Part shown: positions 1 to 6,664 of the stretch, piece by piece
Position numbering within the stretch: the stretch's first letter is position 1
Layout of the letters: each line of letters starts with the position of its first letter
Assembly: GCA_012797825.1 (NCBI GenBank)
Contig: JAAZOI010000062.1
Span: forward strand, 1 to 7,197
Direction of reading: 5' to 3'
From: Eubacteriaceae bacterium
Lineage (GTDB): Bacteria; Bacillota; Clostridia; Eubacteriales; UBA1433
DNA: 7,197 nucleotides
Program-made: the position numbers and the translations under genes
The notes under the pieces: model-generated
The model's input: only the letters and a program-made list of their open reading frames with translations
What the model was told of the DNA's origin: nothing
The model's database searches: none

Positions 1-797
1 AATTCTATATTGTCTTTTTTCTTACTTGATATATCATCGGCTAAAAGCGATTCATCATAAGTGCTTTTTTTGTTTTTCTGTAAATTATTTTGAGTGTCGT
101 CTAATTTTGACGCTGTTTTAGATGATATTACCGGAGGTACAAAGCTTTCCGGCGTGTCTTTCGTGGCTTTAGCAATTTCATCCAGATTAAATTCGCTGGT
201 ATATTTAAGCTGGTCTGTATATGCAAGTCTTTCCTGAGGAGTGGCTTTTCTTGCCTGGGGAACAACCATCATTTTCTGAATTATAAAAAATATGCTGATG
301 GCTATAATAATGTCTCCCGCACTTATGGGAAGCCCTGTAACACCTAGCGGAATGCCGATTATTTTGCATAGGCTCATAACATACGGATTTGTTATGGTAA
401 GCTGATTTGTTGCGCCGAAATATGATAAATACAACTGCCCGTTGTCTGTTATTCTCGCCATATCAAGCGCTGATTGAAGTATTGGCATTTTCCCGCCGTT
501 TAAAAACGTTGCGGTGAAATTAAGACCTACGCCTACAACAAGTATATAAGACCATACATTGTGCAAATTAAAGACAACAGTTATCATTATAAGCACATAT
601 ACGGCAAAGTATATCCAGTATGAATAGTCCAGCACGAACTGTATTTCCATAATTGTTCCGACAATATATCCTGCATATATTAAAAATGCAAGTATAAGCA
701 GATACCATAAACTAAATCTGGAATAACGGATATTTGAAAATCTGCCTTTTCTTATAAATGCAACAATGATTGACAGGATAATAAAAACTACGTACAT
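1..797 (-). CDS. DUF5317 family membrane protein, 3' end outside the window
   Basis: This is an open frame of 265 codons from ATG at 795-797 that leaves the window at base 1, so the C-terminus is missing. A GAGG Shine-Dalgarno site at 803-806 lies 5 nt before the ATG. The protein begins with hydrophobic segments at about residues 1-15, 30-50, 60-77 and 82-98, then a conserved-looking NGGKMP motif (100-105), an amphipathic stretch, and a last hydrophobic segment starting with GD at about 161-180. After that comes a long polar, Lys/Ser/Asp-rich tail from about residue 183. This layout, with the N-G-G/R-K/R-M-P motif followed by a GD-initiated last helix, is what I recall for DUF5317, a family of unknown function in Clostridia. 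The extended charged cytoplasmic-looking tail is beyond the core domain. The gene starts 38 nt after the hpf stop with no terminator between them, so it is probably co-transcribed with hpf. The function is unknown; the family call is from memory. Confidence 0.75.
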   Translation of the reverse strand, partial: MYVVFIILSIIVAFIRKGRFSNIRYSRFSLWYLLILAFLIYAGYIVGTIMEIQFVLDYSYWIYFAVYVLIMITVVFNLHNVWSYILVVGVGLNFTATFLNGGKMPILQSALDMARITDNGQLYLSYFGATNQLTITNPYVMSLCKIIGIPLGVTGLPISAGDIIIAISIFFIIQKMMVVPQARKATPQERLAYTDQLKYTSEFNLDEIAKATKDTPESFVPPVISSKTASKLDDTQNNLQKNKKSTYDESLLADDISSKKKDNIE

Positions 798-835
798 AGC
801 GACCTCGCAATATTTATATTGTTATTTTGTTTAAT

Positions 836-1363
836 TTATAGTTCGGGCTCTATTAAGCCGTAATTTCCGTCTTTTCTTCTATATATGACGTTTACATCCT
901 CCGTTTCGTCATTTAAAAACACGAAAAAGTTATGTCCTACAAGTTCCATTTGAAGGCTGGCTTCTGAAGGCGACATTGGTTTAAGTGCAAAATGCTTTAC
1001 CTTAACAATTTGCTTTTCTTCTTCACTTTCTGTATCAATAGTCTGATTGCATGCATCATACCTGATACTTTCAGTGCCCTTTAATTGAAGTTTTGCTTTA
1101 TATTTTTTTAATTGCAAATCTATTTTATCTAAAACTAAATCTATGGCATTGCTGCCGTCTGTTCCTGTTTCTTCGGCTTTAATTAAATTTTTATTAAAAT
1201 AAATTACTAAATCAAGAGTTACTCCGGCTTTTACCATTTTGAATGTAGCGCTTACTTTTGTTTCTGAATCTAAAAATTTGTCGTATTTTTGAAGTTTGTT
1301 TTCAAGGGATGATTTTAATTTTTCACTTGAACGCATATTTTTAAAATAGATATTTACTAACAT
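836..1363 (-). CDS. hpf: Long-form ribosome hibernation promoting factor (HPF)
   Basis: This 175-residue protein has the two-domain architecture of long HPF, which binds the 30S decoding region and dimerises 70S ribosomes into inactive 100S particles in stationary phase or stress. Residues 1 to about 98 form the S30AE/RaiA-like domain. Residues 99-118 are an acidic linker. Residues about 119-174 form the S30AE C-terminal dimerisation domain, which is very typical: VKHFALKPMSPSEA, then LVGHNFFVF, then YRRKDGNYGLIEPE. The length is near the usual 175-190. The start is clear: ATG at 1361-1363 follows an AAGGGGGG site (1371-1378) with a 7-nt gap. It has its own promoter (1396-1425), separate from the comF gene upstream. 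The DUF5317 gene follows 38 nt downstream. In many Firmicutes hpf sits near comF and secA (known context, from memory), which agrees with this neighbourhood. The assignment is firm. Confidence 0.97.
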   Translation of the reverse strand: MLVNIYFKNMRSSEKLKSSLENKLQKYDKFLDSETKVSATFKMVKAGVTLDLVIYFNKNLIKAEETGTDGSNAIDLVLDKIDLQLKKYKAKLQLKGTESIRYDACNQTIDTESEEEKQIVKVKHFALKPMSPSEASLQMELVGHNFFVFLNDETEDVNVIYRRKDGNYGLIEPEL

Positions 1364-1395
1364 TTGTCTTCCCCCCTTAATTAAACCTTTTTGGT

Positions 1396-1425
1396 ATTAT
1401 AACACTTTTACATATATAATAACAA
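1396..1425 (-). promoter_or_regulatory. Vegetative (sigma-A type) promoter of hpf
   Basis: On the minus strand, TTGTTA (1420-1425) lies 18 nt before a perfect TATAAT (1396-1401), which is preceded by TG to give the extended -10 TGTTATAAT. Transcription would start near 1389, leaving a leader of about 25 nt to the hpf ATG. An AT-only 10-bp palindrome, ACAAATTTGT, lies upstream at 1449-1458; I cannot say whether it is an operator. There is no sign of a sigma-B or sigma-H type promoter. Confidence 0.75.
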
Positions 1426-1473
1426 TACAAAAATGAAAAACAAATTTTACAAATTTGTTAAAATTGTATTGGT

Positions 1474-2205
1474 TTAATACGTTTTTGATGCTAAAACGGC
1501 AAAAAATACCTTGTTTGCGCCATGTTTTTTAAGAGCATCGCAGCATGCGTTTATAGTTGCTCCCGTAGTCAGCACGTCATCGGTGAGTATAATGTTTTTA
1601 TTTATGATAACGCTGTCATCAGTAATATCAAAACTTTCTTATAGTTTTTGTTCCCGCTGAGTTTTTTTGAGCCCTATCTGATCAGCGGTAGCTTTAGTTT
1701 TTATCAATACGCTGCTGTTTATTCTTATTCCGCTTTCTTCACTTAATGCGGCTGCTATAATTTCCGCTTGGTTATATCCTCTTATCTTCAACCTGTCTTT
1801 ATGCAAGGGAACAGGCAGTATTATATCGGTTTCAGATAAAATATCGCTTTTACGGCATATGTCGTAATAAAGCAGCGAACCCAGCCTTTGAGCAAGTTCA
1901 ATATTATTACCGTATTTTATGCTGTATATTATCGGCGCTGTATGTCTGTCATACACAAAAAGGCTTACGCCTTTATCATATGTATATTTATTTTCATAGC
2001 ATATATTGCAAACATCTCCGCCTTTTATGGCTCTGCCGCATATTTTGCATGTACATTTTTGCCGTGCAAATATTATTTTCGCACAGCTGTCGCATATGAC
2101 ATGTTTATCATCGAGTAATACTCTTCCGCATGACGGACAATACGGGCAGCTGGGATAAAACGCAATTAAAAACTTATTTGAAAGCCTTCTAAATAATGTT
2201 TTCAT
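1474..2205 (-). pseudogene. comF: ComF family phosphoribosyltransferase-like competence protein, interrupted by in-frame TAA
   Basis: ComF proteins help take up single-stranded DNA during natural transformation. The frame opens with an N-terminal zinc-ribbon region holding many Cys residues (CPYCPSC, CDSC, CTCKIC, CNIC; residues 20-69 from ATG 2203-2205). It continues with the ComF signature YSIKYGNN and LPVPLHKDRLKIRGYNQAE. At 1639-1641 a TAA follows QREQKL. Without any shift of frame the coding then continues for 54 more codons to a TAA at 1474-1476, and includes the PRPP-binding loop IILTDDVLTTGAT (1555-1593) and the usual ComF C-terminus. The full reading is about 243 codons, normal for the family, and alignment with typical ComF puts a Lys-like position at the stop, so AAA to TAA is the simplest cause. 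No ATG follows in the remaining frame. I chose ATG 2205, 17 nt inside the end of recD2; a GTG at 2220 is possible but lacks a ribosome site. A sequencing error or strain-specific mutation cannot be excluded. Confidence 0.88.
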
Positions 2206-4396
2206 CTCTGATGCGCTCACTTAACGCGGTTTTTCGCTCTACTGAATTATTGTTATTTACCATCATTTGAATTATTCGTCTGCTGCCGACTAAAACAACC
2301 GTATCTTTTGCCCTGGTAACAGCCGTATACAGCAAATTGCGGCTTAGAAACTGGCCGTAGCCTTCGCACATTAAAATTATCGCGGCATTAAATTCGCTGC
2401 CTTGGCTTTTATGAGTTGTTATTGCATATGAAAGCATGAGCTGGTCTGCGTCTTCGTAAGCGTAATGCACAATTCTTTCCTGCTCAAACAATACAGTAAT
2501 CAATTTAGTCTCGGCATTAATGCTCTGTATAACTCCAATGTCTCCGTTAAAAACACCCATTCCCGTCTGCGTCGTTAAAATATTTGTCCATATTGCGGTA
2601 TAATTATTTTTTATCTGCATTACTTTGTCGCCCTGCCTTAACGTGTAACTTAAAACATTTTTTTCGGCTTTATCTTTACTCGGCGGGTTTAACGCCTGTT
2701 GTAGCTGCTTATTAAGATTCTCAACTCCTGTGGTCCCTCTTTTAACATGGCTTATAACCTGAATGTCATAAATCGGATCGTAATGTTTATACACGGTAAG
2801 TCTGTTTGTGCAAAGCTCAAGCACTTTTTGCACAGCCCTATCCGGAGTCGGAGCGTCTATGAAGAAAAAATCATCGCTTTTATTATCTATTATAGGCATT
2901 GAGCCCATATTAATATTATGCGCATTATAGACTATCATGCTGCGTTCCGATTGCCGGAAAATTTTATCGAGTTTTGAGGTGCTTGCGATATCGCTTGAGA
3001 TAATATCTTTTAAAATATTTCCGGGCGCAACCGAAGGCAGCTGGTCGGCATCACCCACAAGTATAAGCTGCATTTTATCATTCATAGCTTTAAGTAGATA
3101 ATATAAAAGCTTAATATCAATCATTGAAGCTTCGTCTACTATTATGCAGTCGCCTTCAAGCGGATTATCCTGATTTTTTGAAAAAATCATTTTATCTTCG
3201 GAAGAAAATGTATATTCAAGCAGTCGGTGGATTGTTTTAGCTTCAATGCCGCATGAGCTTGATAGTCTTTTAGACGCTCTGCCCGTAGGAGCGCAAAGGA
3301 GAGTTTTTTTGCCTAATTTTTCAAAAATATAAAGTATGCAGTTTATTATTGTCGTTTTGCCTGTTCCGGGCCCGCCCGTTATTACAGACAGACCGCTTCC
3401 TATGCTTGCATGAACAGCTTTACTCTGACTTTGATGGAATTGAATATTATAAAGTGATTCATATTCTTTTATTAAATTACCTATCAAGTTTTTTTCAACA
3501 AAATGCGAGTTATTTTTGTAAATATTAAATAATAACTTTGCCGATTCTTTCTCGGCAATATATAAATCCGGTAAATAATAAACATTTTCATCGTTAATTT
3601 GGCAAAGTATTATCTTGCCTGTTTTGCATAAAAACTTAAGCGCGTCCGCAACAACGTCTGCATCAACATTTAACATACTGCTTGCGGCTGAAATTAAGTC
3701 GTCTTGAGTGCTGTACATATCGCCTCTCTGGCTTATGGTTGACAGTATATAATTAACTCCCGCGCGCACCCGAAATGAAGAATTTTCTTCAATACCCAAA
3801 GCAAGAGCTATTTTATCTGCCGTTTTAAAGCCTATGCCGTCAATGTCTTCAATAAGTCGATACGGATTCTGGCTTACGACAGCTATTGCAGAGCCCTGAT
3901 ATCTTCTGTATATTTTTAAAGCAAAAGAAGTGCTTATGCCATAATTTTGCATGAACATAATCACTTCTCGCATTTGTTCCTGGTCTATAAATGTCTGCGC
4001 TATTTTCTGCGCGGTTTTTTCACCTATTTTAGGCACTTTAGTAAGTTGCTCGGGGTGACTTTTAATAATGTCAAGAACATTTGTGCCGAAATAATTTACT
4101 AAATTCTCTGCGTTTGCAGGGCCTATTCCTTTAAACAAACCTGACGATAGATATTTTTTTAACGCTTCCGTGTTTGCCGGAATATTAATTTTATATTTTA
4201 AAGCGTTAAACTGTCTTCCGTATATTTTGTGTTCAGTAAAATTTCCGTAAACAGTAATGTTTTCTCCTTCGGTAATCTGAGGGAAAACTCCTGTTACCAC
4301 TTCCATTAAGCCGTCTTTATTTAAATCAAATACCGTATAGTTGTTGTATTCGTTAAAGTATACTATCTGCTCTACGATTCCGCTTATTTCGTCCAT
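2189..4396 (-). CDS. recD2: RecD2-type 5'-3' DNA helicase (SF1B, RecD/TraA family)
   Basis: RecD2 is an ATP-driven 5'-3' DNA helicase in bacteria that lack RecBC, linked to repair and replication-fork maintenance. The 735 residues match the family length. The N-terminal beta domain (about 1-75) is followed by helix-hairpin-helix repeats (KGIGPANAENL near 89-99, VPKIGEKTAQKIA 121-133, IDGIGFKTADKIA 185-197). The helicase core has Walker A GGPGTGKTT (341-349), CAPTGRA (368-374), Walker B IVDEAS (419-424), motif III GDADQLPSV (448-456), IFRQ (479-482), QGDKVMQIKNNY (588-599), THKSQGSEF (661-669) and LYTAVTRAK (689-697). All ATPase motifs look intact. The start is ATG 4394-4396 with AAGGA upstream. 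The stop is TAG, and comF begins before it, so the two genes are probably translationally coupled. The yyaC stop lies 78 nt upstream with no terminator visible between them. Confidence 0.97.
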   Translation of the reverse strand: MDEISGIVEQIVYFNEYNNYTVFDLNKDGLMEVVTGVFPQITEGENITVYGNFTEHKIYGRQFNALKYKINIPANTEALKKYLSSGLFKGIGPANAENLVNYFGTNVLDIIKSHPEQLTKVPKIGEKTAQKIAQTFIDQEQMREVIMFMQNYGISTSFALKIYRRYQGSAIAVVSQNPYRLIEDIDGIGFKTADKIALALGIEENSSFRVRAGVNYILSTISQRGDMYSTQDDLISAASSMLNVDADVVADALKFLCKTGKIILCQINDENVYYLPDLYIAEKESAKLLFNIYKNNSHFVEKNLIGNLIKEYESLYNIQFHQSQSKAVHASIGSGLSVITGGPGTGKTTIINCILYIFEKLGKKTLLCAPTGRASKRLSSSCGIEAKTIHRLLEYTFSSEDKMIFSKNQDNPLEGDCIIVDEASMIDIKLLYYLLKAMNDKMQLILVGDADQLPSVAPGNILKDIISSDIASTSKLDKIFRQSERSMIVYNAHNINMGSMPIIDNKSDDFFFIDAPTPDRAVQKVLELCTNRLTVYKHYDPIYDIQVISHVKRGTTGVENLNKQLQQALNPPSKDKAEKNVLSYTLRQGDKVMQIKNNYTAIWTNILTTQTGMGVFNGDIGVIQSINAETKLITVLFEQERIVHYAYEDADQLMLSYAITTHKSQGSEFNAAIILMCEGYGQFLSRNLLYTAVTRAKDTVVLVGSRRIIQMMVNNNNSVERKTALSERIRDENII

Positions 4397-4428
4397 TGCT
4401 TTTCCTTAATATAAAGTAAAAATATACT

Positions 4429-4434
4429 ATTATA
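4429..4434 (-). promoter_or_regulatory. Possible -10 element before recD2
   Basis: A perfect TATAAT on the minus strand lies 32 nt before the recD2 ATG, at a position that would give a leader of about 25 nt. No -35 at 16-18 nt matches TTGACA; the best, TTGCGG, is 20 nt away. It is not an extended -10. It may serve recD2-comF, or it may be a chance match in AT-rich DNA. Confidence 0.3.
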
Positions 4435-4474
4435 TTAACATATGTTATGAGCCACCGCAATAAAGCATATTTTA

Positions 4475-5083
4475 TTATCGTTTAAGAAAACTAAAAGCTA
4501 TTGCGTCGGTTATGACATTTGCCATATCCACTACTAATGAAAGTCGTATGTCTGACAGAGGATTAATGTATTTGGTGTTTACAATACCGGTAATGTTTAA
4601 ATCACCTATTGGAGGAAGAACGTTGCCCGCGCCTATGCCCGGGTGCAGACACCCTCGTTCAAAAGATATAAGGCCAACGCGTTTTAGGCTTGCGCTTAAG
4701 GCTGCGTCTACCGCGAGAATTTTATATTCGGGATAAGAAGACCTTATTTGAGAAAGTTTATCATTGAAATTAACGGCGTGCACGGGGTTTTTAAGAGTGC
4801 CCAAGACTGGAACGGGGATGTTATATTCTAAAAGCCTGCTGCCTATTAACGGTCCTAAACAATCCCCTATGCATAAATCTGTTCCAATGCACAAAACAAT
4901 GAATTTTTTATGTAAATATGATTTCATATGTTTTGATAGGATATCAGCTGCGCCTATATCGTGAGTGTTTACGGTTATAATATTTTGAGAAGGCACAATA
5001 TCGGGTTTGCTTACTATTTTTGGCTGAAATGTTTTAAATACGGGCAGAACAGCGGAAATTGCCGTAAAAACTTTCTTTTGCAT
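4475..5083 (-). CDS. yyaC: YyaC-type spore protein (DUF1256, GPR protease-like)
   Basis: This 202-residue protein matches the YyaC/DUF1256 family, which is related to the germination protease GPR that degrades small acid-soluble spore proteins and is found in endospore formers. The signature is IGTDLCIGDCLGPLIGSRL (66-84), followed by VLGTLKNPVHAVN (93-105), LAVDAALS (123-130), HPGIGAGNVLPPIGD (147-161) and ITGIVN (164-169). Asp69, Asp74 and Asp126 sit where the family keeps acidic residues; I infer these as candidate active-site residues. The N-terminal 50 residues are longer and more variable than the core. Its own substrate is not established. The start ATG 5081-5083 has AAGAGG (5092-5097) at 8-nt spacing, and that site is buried in a hairpin. 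It lies 95 nt after ttcA. A sigma-F or sigma-G promoter, as used by the Bacillus homologue, was not recognisable upstream. Together with hpf it gives the region a late-growth character. Confidence 0.9.
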   Translation of the reverse strand: MQKKVFTAISAVLPVFKTFQPKIVSKPDIVPSQNIITVNTHDIGAADILSKHMKSYLHKKFIVLCIGTDLCIGDCLGPLIGSRLLEYNIPVPVLGTLKNPVHAVNFNDKLSQIRSSYPEYKILAVDAALSASLKRVGLISFERGCLHPGIGAGNVLPPIGDLNITGIVNTKYINPLSDIRLSLVVDMANVITDAIAFSFLKR

Positions 5084-5090
5084 AAAAAAT

Positions 5091-5113
5091 ACCTCTTAAT
5101 GTATTTAAGAGAT
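5091..5113 (-). promoter_or_regulatory. Hairpin covering the yyaC ribosome binding site
   Basis: In the yyaC leader, CTCTTAA (5105-5111) and TTAAGAG (5093-5099) are perfect inverted repeats around a 5-nt loop. One U-G and one A-U pair extend the stem to 9 bp. The 3' arm contains the AAGAGG Shine-Dalgarno site (5092-5097), so the folded RNA would hide it. No T-run follows, so it is not a terminator. A role in translational control is inferred; the stem is AT-rich and may be only marginally stable. Confidence 0.45.
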
Positions 5114-5178
5114 ATTTTAATATTACTATATTAGCAGTATTTGTAAAAACACGGAGATGATTAAAAATATCGTAAAAA

Positions 5179-5892
5179 TCAGTCAAACCACAAGTTAAAG
5201 TTTTCTTTATTTTGCATGGCGTTTAAAATGCGTTCTTCGCATTTGGGGATCTGTTTTTTCATATTAAGTATCATTTGTTTCACTTCCTCGCGTTTGCTCT
5301 CTCCGTCCGCAGGGCAGTTTTTATGAATTACGGGAAGGGCGAGTTTATTTGATTGATATACTATTTCTCTTTCCCAAATATAAATCATCGGTCTTATAAG
5401 AGTTACCTGTTTTCTGTCAAGATACGTCACCGGTTTAAAAGTATTCATTCTGCCTTCATAGAGCATTGATAAAAACAGCGTCTCGATTGCATCATCGGCA
5501 TGGTGACCGAACGCGAGCTTGTTTATGCCAAGTCCTATCATCGCGTCATGCAATGCGCCTTTTTTCATTTTGGAGCATAAAGAGCACGGATTTTTTTGTT
5601 TGCGTTCTTCAAAAACGACTTGAGCAATATCTGTTTTAACTATATGAAAAGGCACTTCCAAGTCATCACACATTCTTTGTATTTTGCAGTAATCAGTGCC
5701 TTCAAATCCCAAGTCAACGCTTATTGCCTGTAAGGTATATTTTACAGGGTAAAATCTTCTCAGTAAATTTAAGGCATACAAAAGCATAAGGCTGTCTTTT
5801 CCGCCTGACACGCCCACGGCTATTACATCATTTTCTTCTATCATGGAATATTCCTGCATAGCGCGCCTCATGCAGGAAAGTATTTTTTTCAT
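5179..5892 (-). CDS. ttcA: TtcA-family tRNA 2-thiocytidine-type PP-loop enzyme
   Basis: The family uses ATP and an iron-sulfur cluster to put sulfur on a tRNA base; TtcA makes 2-thiocytidine at position 32. The PP-loop SGGKDS is at residues 29-34. The CSLC pair (103-106) in NPCSLCSKMKKGAL and a third Cys at 193 (HKNCP) match the three cluster ligands of TtcA. FGHHADDAIET (128-138) is the second adenylate-binding signature of the group, and the end is WFD. At 237 residues it is shorter than the E. coli enzyme (about 311, from memory), which lacks an effect on the motifs seen here and is common in Firmicutes. The start ATG 5890-5892 has AGGAG (5901-5905) 8 nt upstream. It has its own extended -10 promoter right after the terminator of the gene before. 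The exact tRNA target is not proven: the closely related TilS-like and TtuA-like groups share the PP-loop, but the cysteine pattern favours TtcA. Confidence 0.85.
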   Translation of the reverse strand: MKKILSCMRRAMQEYSMIEENDVIAVGVSGGKDSLMLLYALNLLRRFYPVKYTLQAISVDLGFEGTDYCKIQRMCDDLEVPFHIVKTDIAQVVFEERKQKNPCSLCSKMKKGALHDAMIGLGINKLAFGHHADDAIETLFLSMLYEGRMNTFKPVTYLDRKQVTLIRPMIYIWEREIVYQSNKLALPVIHKNCPADGESKREEVKQMILNMKKQIPKCEERILNAMQNKENFNLWFD

Positions 5893-5923
5893 AATTTCCG
5901 CTCCTATTTAAACAGTAGGAAAT

Positions 5924-5932
5924 ATTATATCA
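5924..5932 (-). promoter_or_regulatory. Extended -10 promoter of the ttcA-like gene
   Basis: TGATATAAT on the minus strand is an extended -10 (TGN plus TATAAT). The sequence upstream, where a -35 would lie, is the T-run and stem of a terminator and does not resemble TTGACA. A start near 5917 would leave a leader of about 24 nt. The promoter therefore appears to depend on its extended -10 alone. Confidence 0.6.
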
Positions 5933-5940
5933 TAAATAAT

Positions 5941-5962
5941 AAAAAAAGCAGGCAAAGCCTGC
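5941..5962 (-). terminator. Intrinsic terminator after the small hypothetical gene
   Basis: Read on the minus strand, a perfect 6-bp stem GCAGGC/GCCTGC with a TTT loop (5948-5962) is followed directly by seven T (5941-5947). It lies about 37 nt past the stop codon of the gene at 5999-6505. It works only in this direction: on the plus strand the stem is followed by GGGG, not by T. Confidence 0.9.
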
Positions 5963-5998
5963 GGGGTAATTAAGGAAAATAGTTATTTATTAATACTT

Positions 5999-6505
5999 TT
6001 ATAAATTAAGCAAGGGGGCTTCGATACCTTCTCTTTCATAGAATTTAAGACCGATAACTTTTTTTAGAATATCTTTTTCAATATCGTGATCAGGAAAAAT
6101 CCAGCACATTTCTTCATGAGCTACACTACTTAAAAAACATTTGCCTTTTGAAAAGAAACATAAATCTTCGGGTAATTCAGGATATTTCCAGCTATAAAGA
6201 CTACTTGCAGCTAAGCATCCTCTAGAAAATTCATTAAATTGCACAACATAAATTTCTTTATAATAATCTCCCCAGTTACCAAAATAATCTTTATCATTGT
6301 ATACTTTAATAATATATGGTTTTAAGAAATCCAATCTCCAATTAATGCGTTTTTTATATTCTATAAAGTCATTGCTCCTAAAACCAGCGGGGGAATTTGT
6401 TTCAAAATCAGGAATAACAAATGTAAATGTATCACATCTGAGCATCATATAAGATAAAAGGTTATCATATTTATAATCTTTAATATCATTTTTTATAATC
6501 AGCAT
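5999..6505 (-). CDS. Unrecognised 168-residue cytoplasmic protein, possibly immunity-like
   Basis: I do not recognise this gene with confidence. The protein has no signal peptide or membrane segment and is rich in Asp, Glu, Lys, Tyr, Phe and Trp. Notable stretches are CDTFTFVIPDF (24-34), a central Tyr/Trp-rich part (FGNWGDYYKEIYVVQF, 75-90), SLYSWKYPELPEDLCFFSKGK (102-122), and SSVAHEEMCWIF (126-137), ending in IGLKF. The pattern PEDLxFF...S..HE with acidic and aromatic residues recalls small orphan Firmicutes proteins, including some immunity proteins; this is a memory-based hint, not an identification. The start ATG 6503-6505 has AAAGGTGG (6510-6517) upstream. It has a private promoter (6566-6595) and a private terminator (5941-5962). 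By hand count 6001-6480 is about 29 percent GC, against about 39 percent over 5221-5700 in the next gene, which suggests acquisition. No toxin gene lies beside it in the window. Confidence 0.8.
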   Translation of the reverse strand: MLIIKNDIKDYKYDNLLSYMMLRCDTFTFVIPDFETNSPAGFRSNDFIEYKKRINWRLDFLKPYIIKVYNDKDYFGNWGDYYKEIYVVQFNEFSRGCLAASSLYSWKYPELPEDLCFFSKGKCFLSSVAHEEMCWIFPDHDIEKDILKKVIGLKFYEREGIEAPLLNL

Positions 6506-6565
6506 AGTTCCACCTTTAACTATATTTAAGTTATTTGAATGTATTTAATAAGCTATATAATTAAA

Positions 6566-6595
6566 ATTATAACATAATTTAATAATCAATTTCAA
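6566..6595 (-). promoter_or_regulatory. Promoter of the small hypothetical gene
   Basis: On the minus strand, TTGAAA (6590-6595, five of six consensus bases) is 18 nt from a perfect TATAAT (6566-6571) preceded by TG to give TGTTATAAT, the same 9-mer as at hpf. Transcription would start near 6559 and leave a leader of about 53 nt. A perfect 10-bp palindrome TTCAATTGAA (6591-6600) overlaps the -35. Confidence 0.75.
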
Positions 6596-6611
6596 TTGAA
6601 TAAACTTTATA

Positions 6612-6640
6612 TTGACAGCGCATAAAACACTCAATATAAT
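6612..6640 (+). promoter_or_regulatory. Consensus sigma-A promoter of the metK leader
   Basis: TTGACA (6612-6617) and TATAAT (6635-6640) are both perfect and are separated by the ideal 17 nt. Transcription would start near 6647, giving a leader of about 173 nt that contains the SAM riboswitch. The promoter is divergent from, and only about 16 nt from, the -35 of the gene on the other strand. Confidence 0.93.
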
Positions 6641-6664
6641 AAACAATAGTTTAATAGACAAATA

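Noticed and set aside
808..821. CAATAT/ATATTG inverted repeat between hpf and the DUF5317 gene as a terminator
   Set aside because: The 6-bp stem is almost all A-T with a 2-nt loop and no T-run follows, so it is unlikely to stop transcription.
1440..1468. AT-only inverted repeats after comF as a terminator
   Set aside because: ACAAATTTGT and the flanking AATTTTA/TAAAATT arms contain almost no G-C pairs and lack a following T-run. They may be chance palindromes.
1639..1641. TAA read as a sense codon (genetic code change or selenocysteine-like recoding)
   Set aside because: TAA ends hpf, yyaC and the gene at 5999-6505, TGA ends ttcA and TAG ends recD2, so all three stops are in ordinary use. 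No readthrough context was recognised after the TAA.
1888..2118. Plus-strand 76-codon frame inside comF
   Set aside because: It is the reverse strand of the Cys-rich ComF region, lacks a ribosome site, and the ComF frame has clear family motifs.
4512..4964. Two plus-strand frames (74 and 66 codons) inside yyaC
   Set aside because: Both are shadows of the yyaC coding strand with no ribosome sites and no recognisable motif.
5112..5178. Sigma-F or sigma-G promoter for yyaC
   Set aside because: No GYATA-like -35 with a GG..A.A.T-type -10 at the right spacing was found. TGCTAATAT could be a vegetative extended -10, but no convincing -35 accompanies it.
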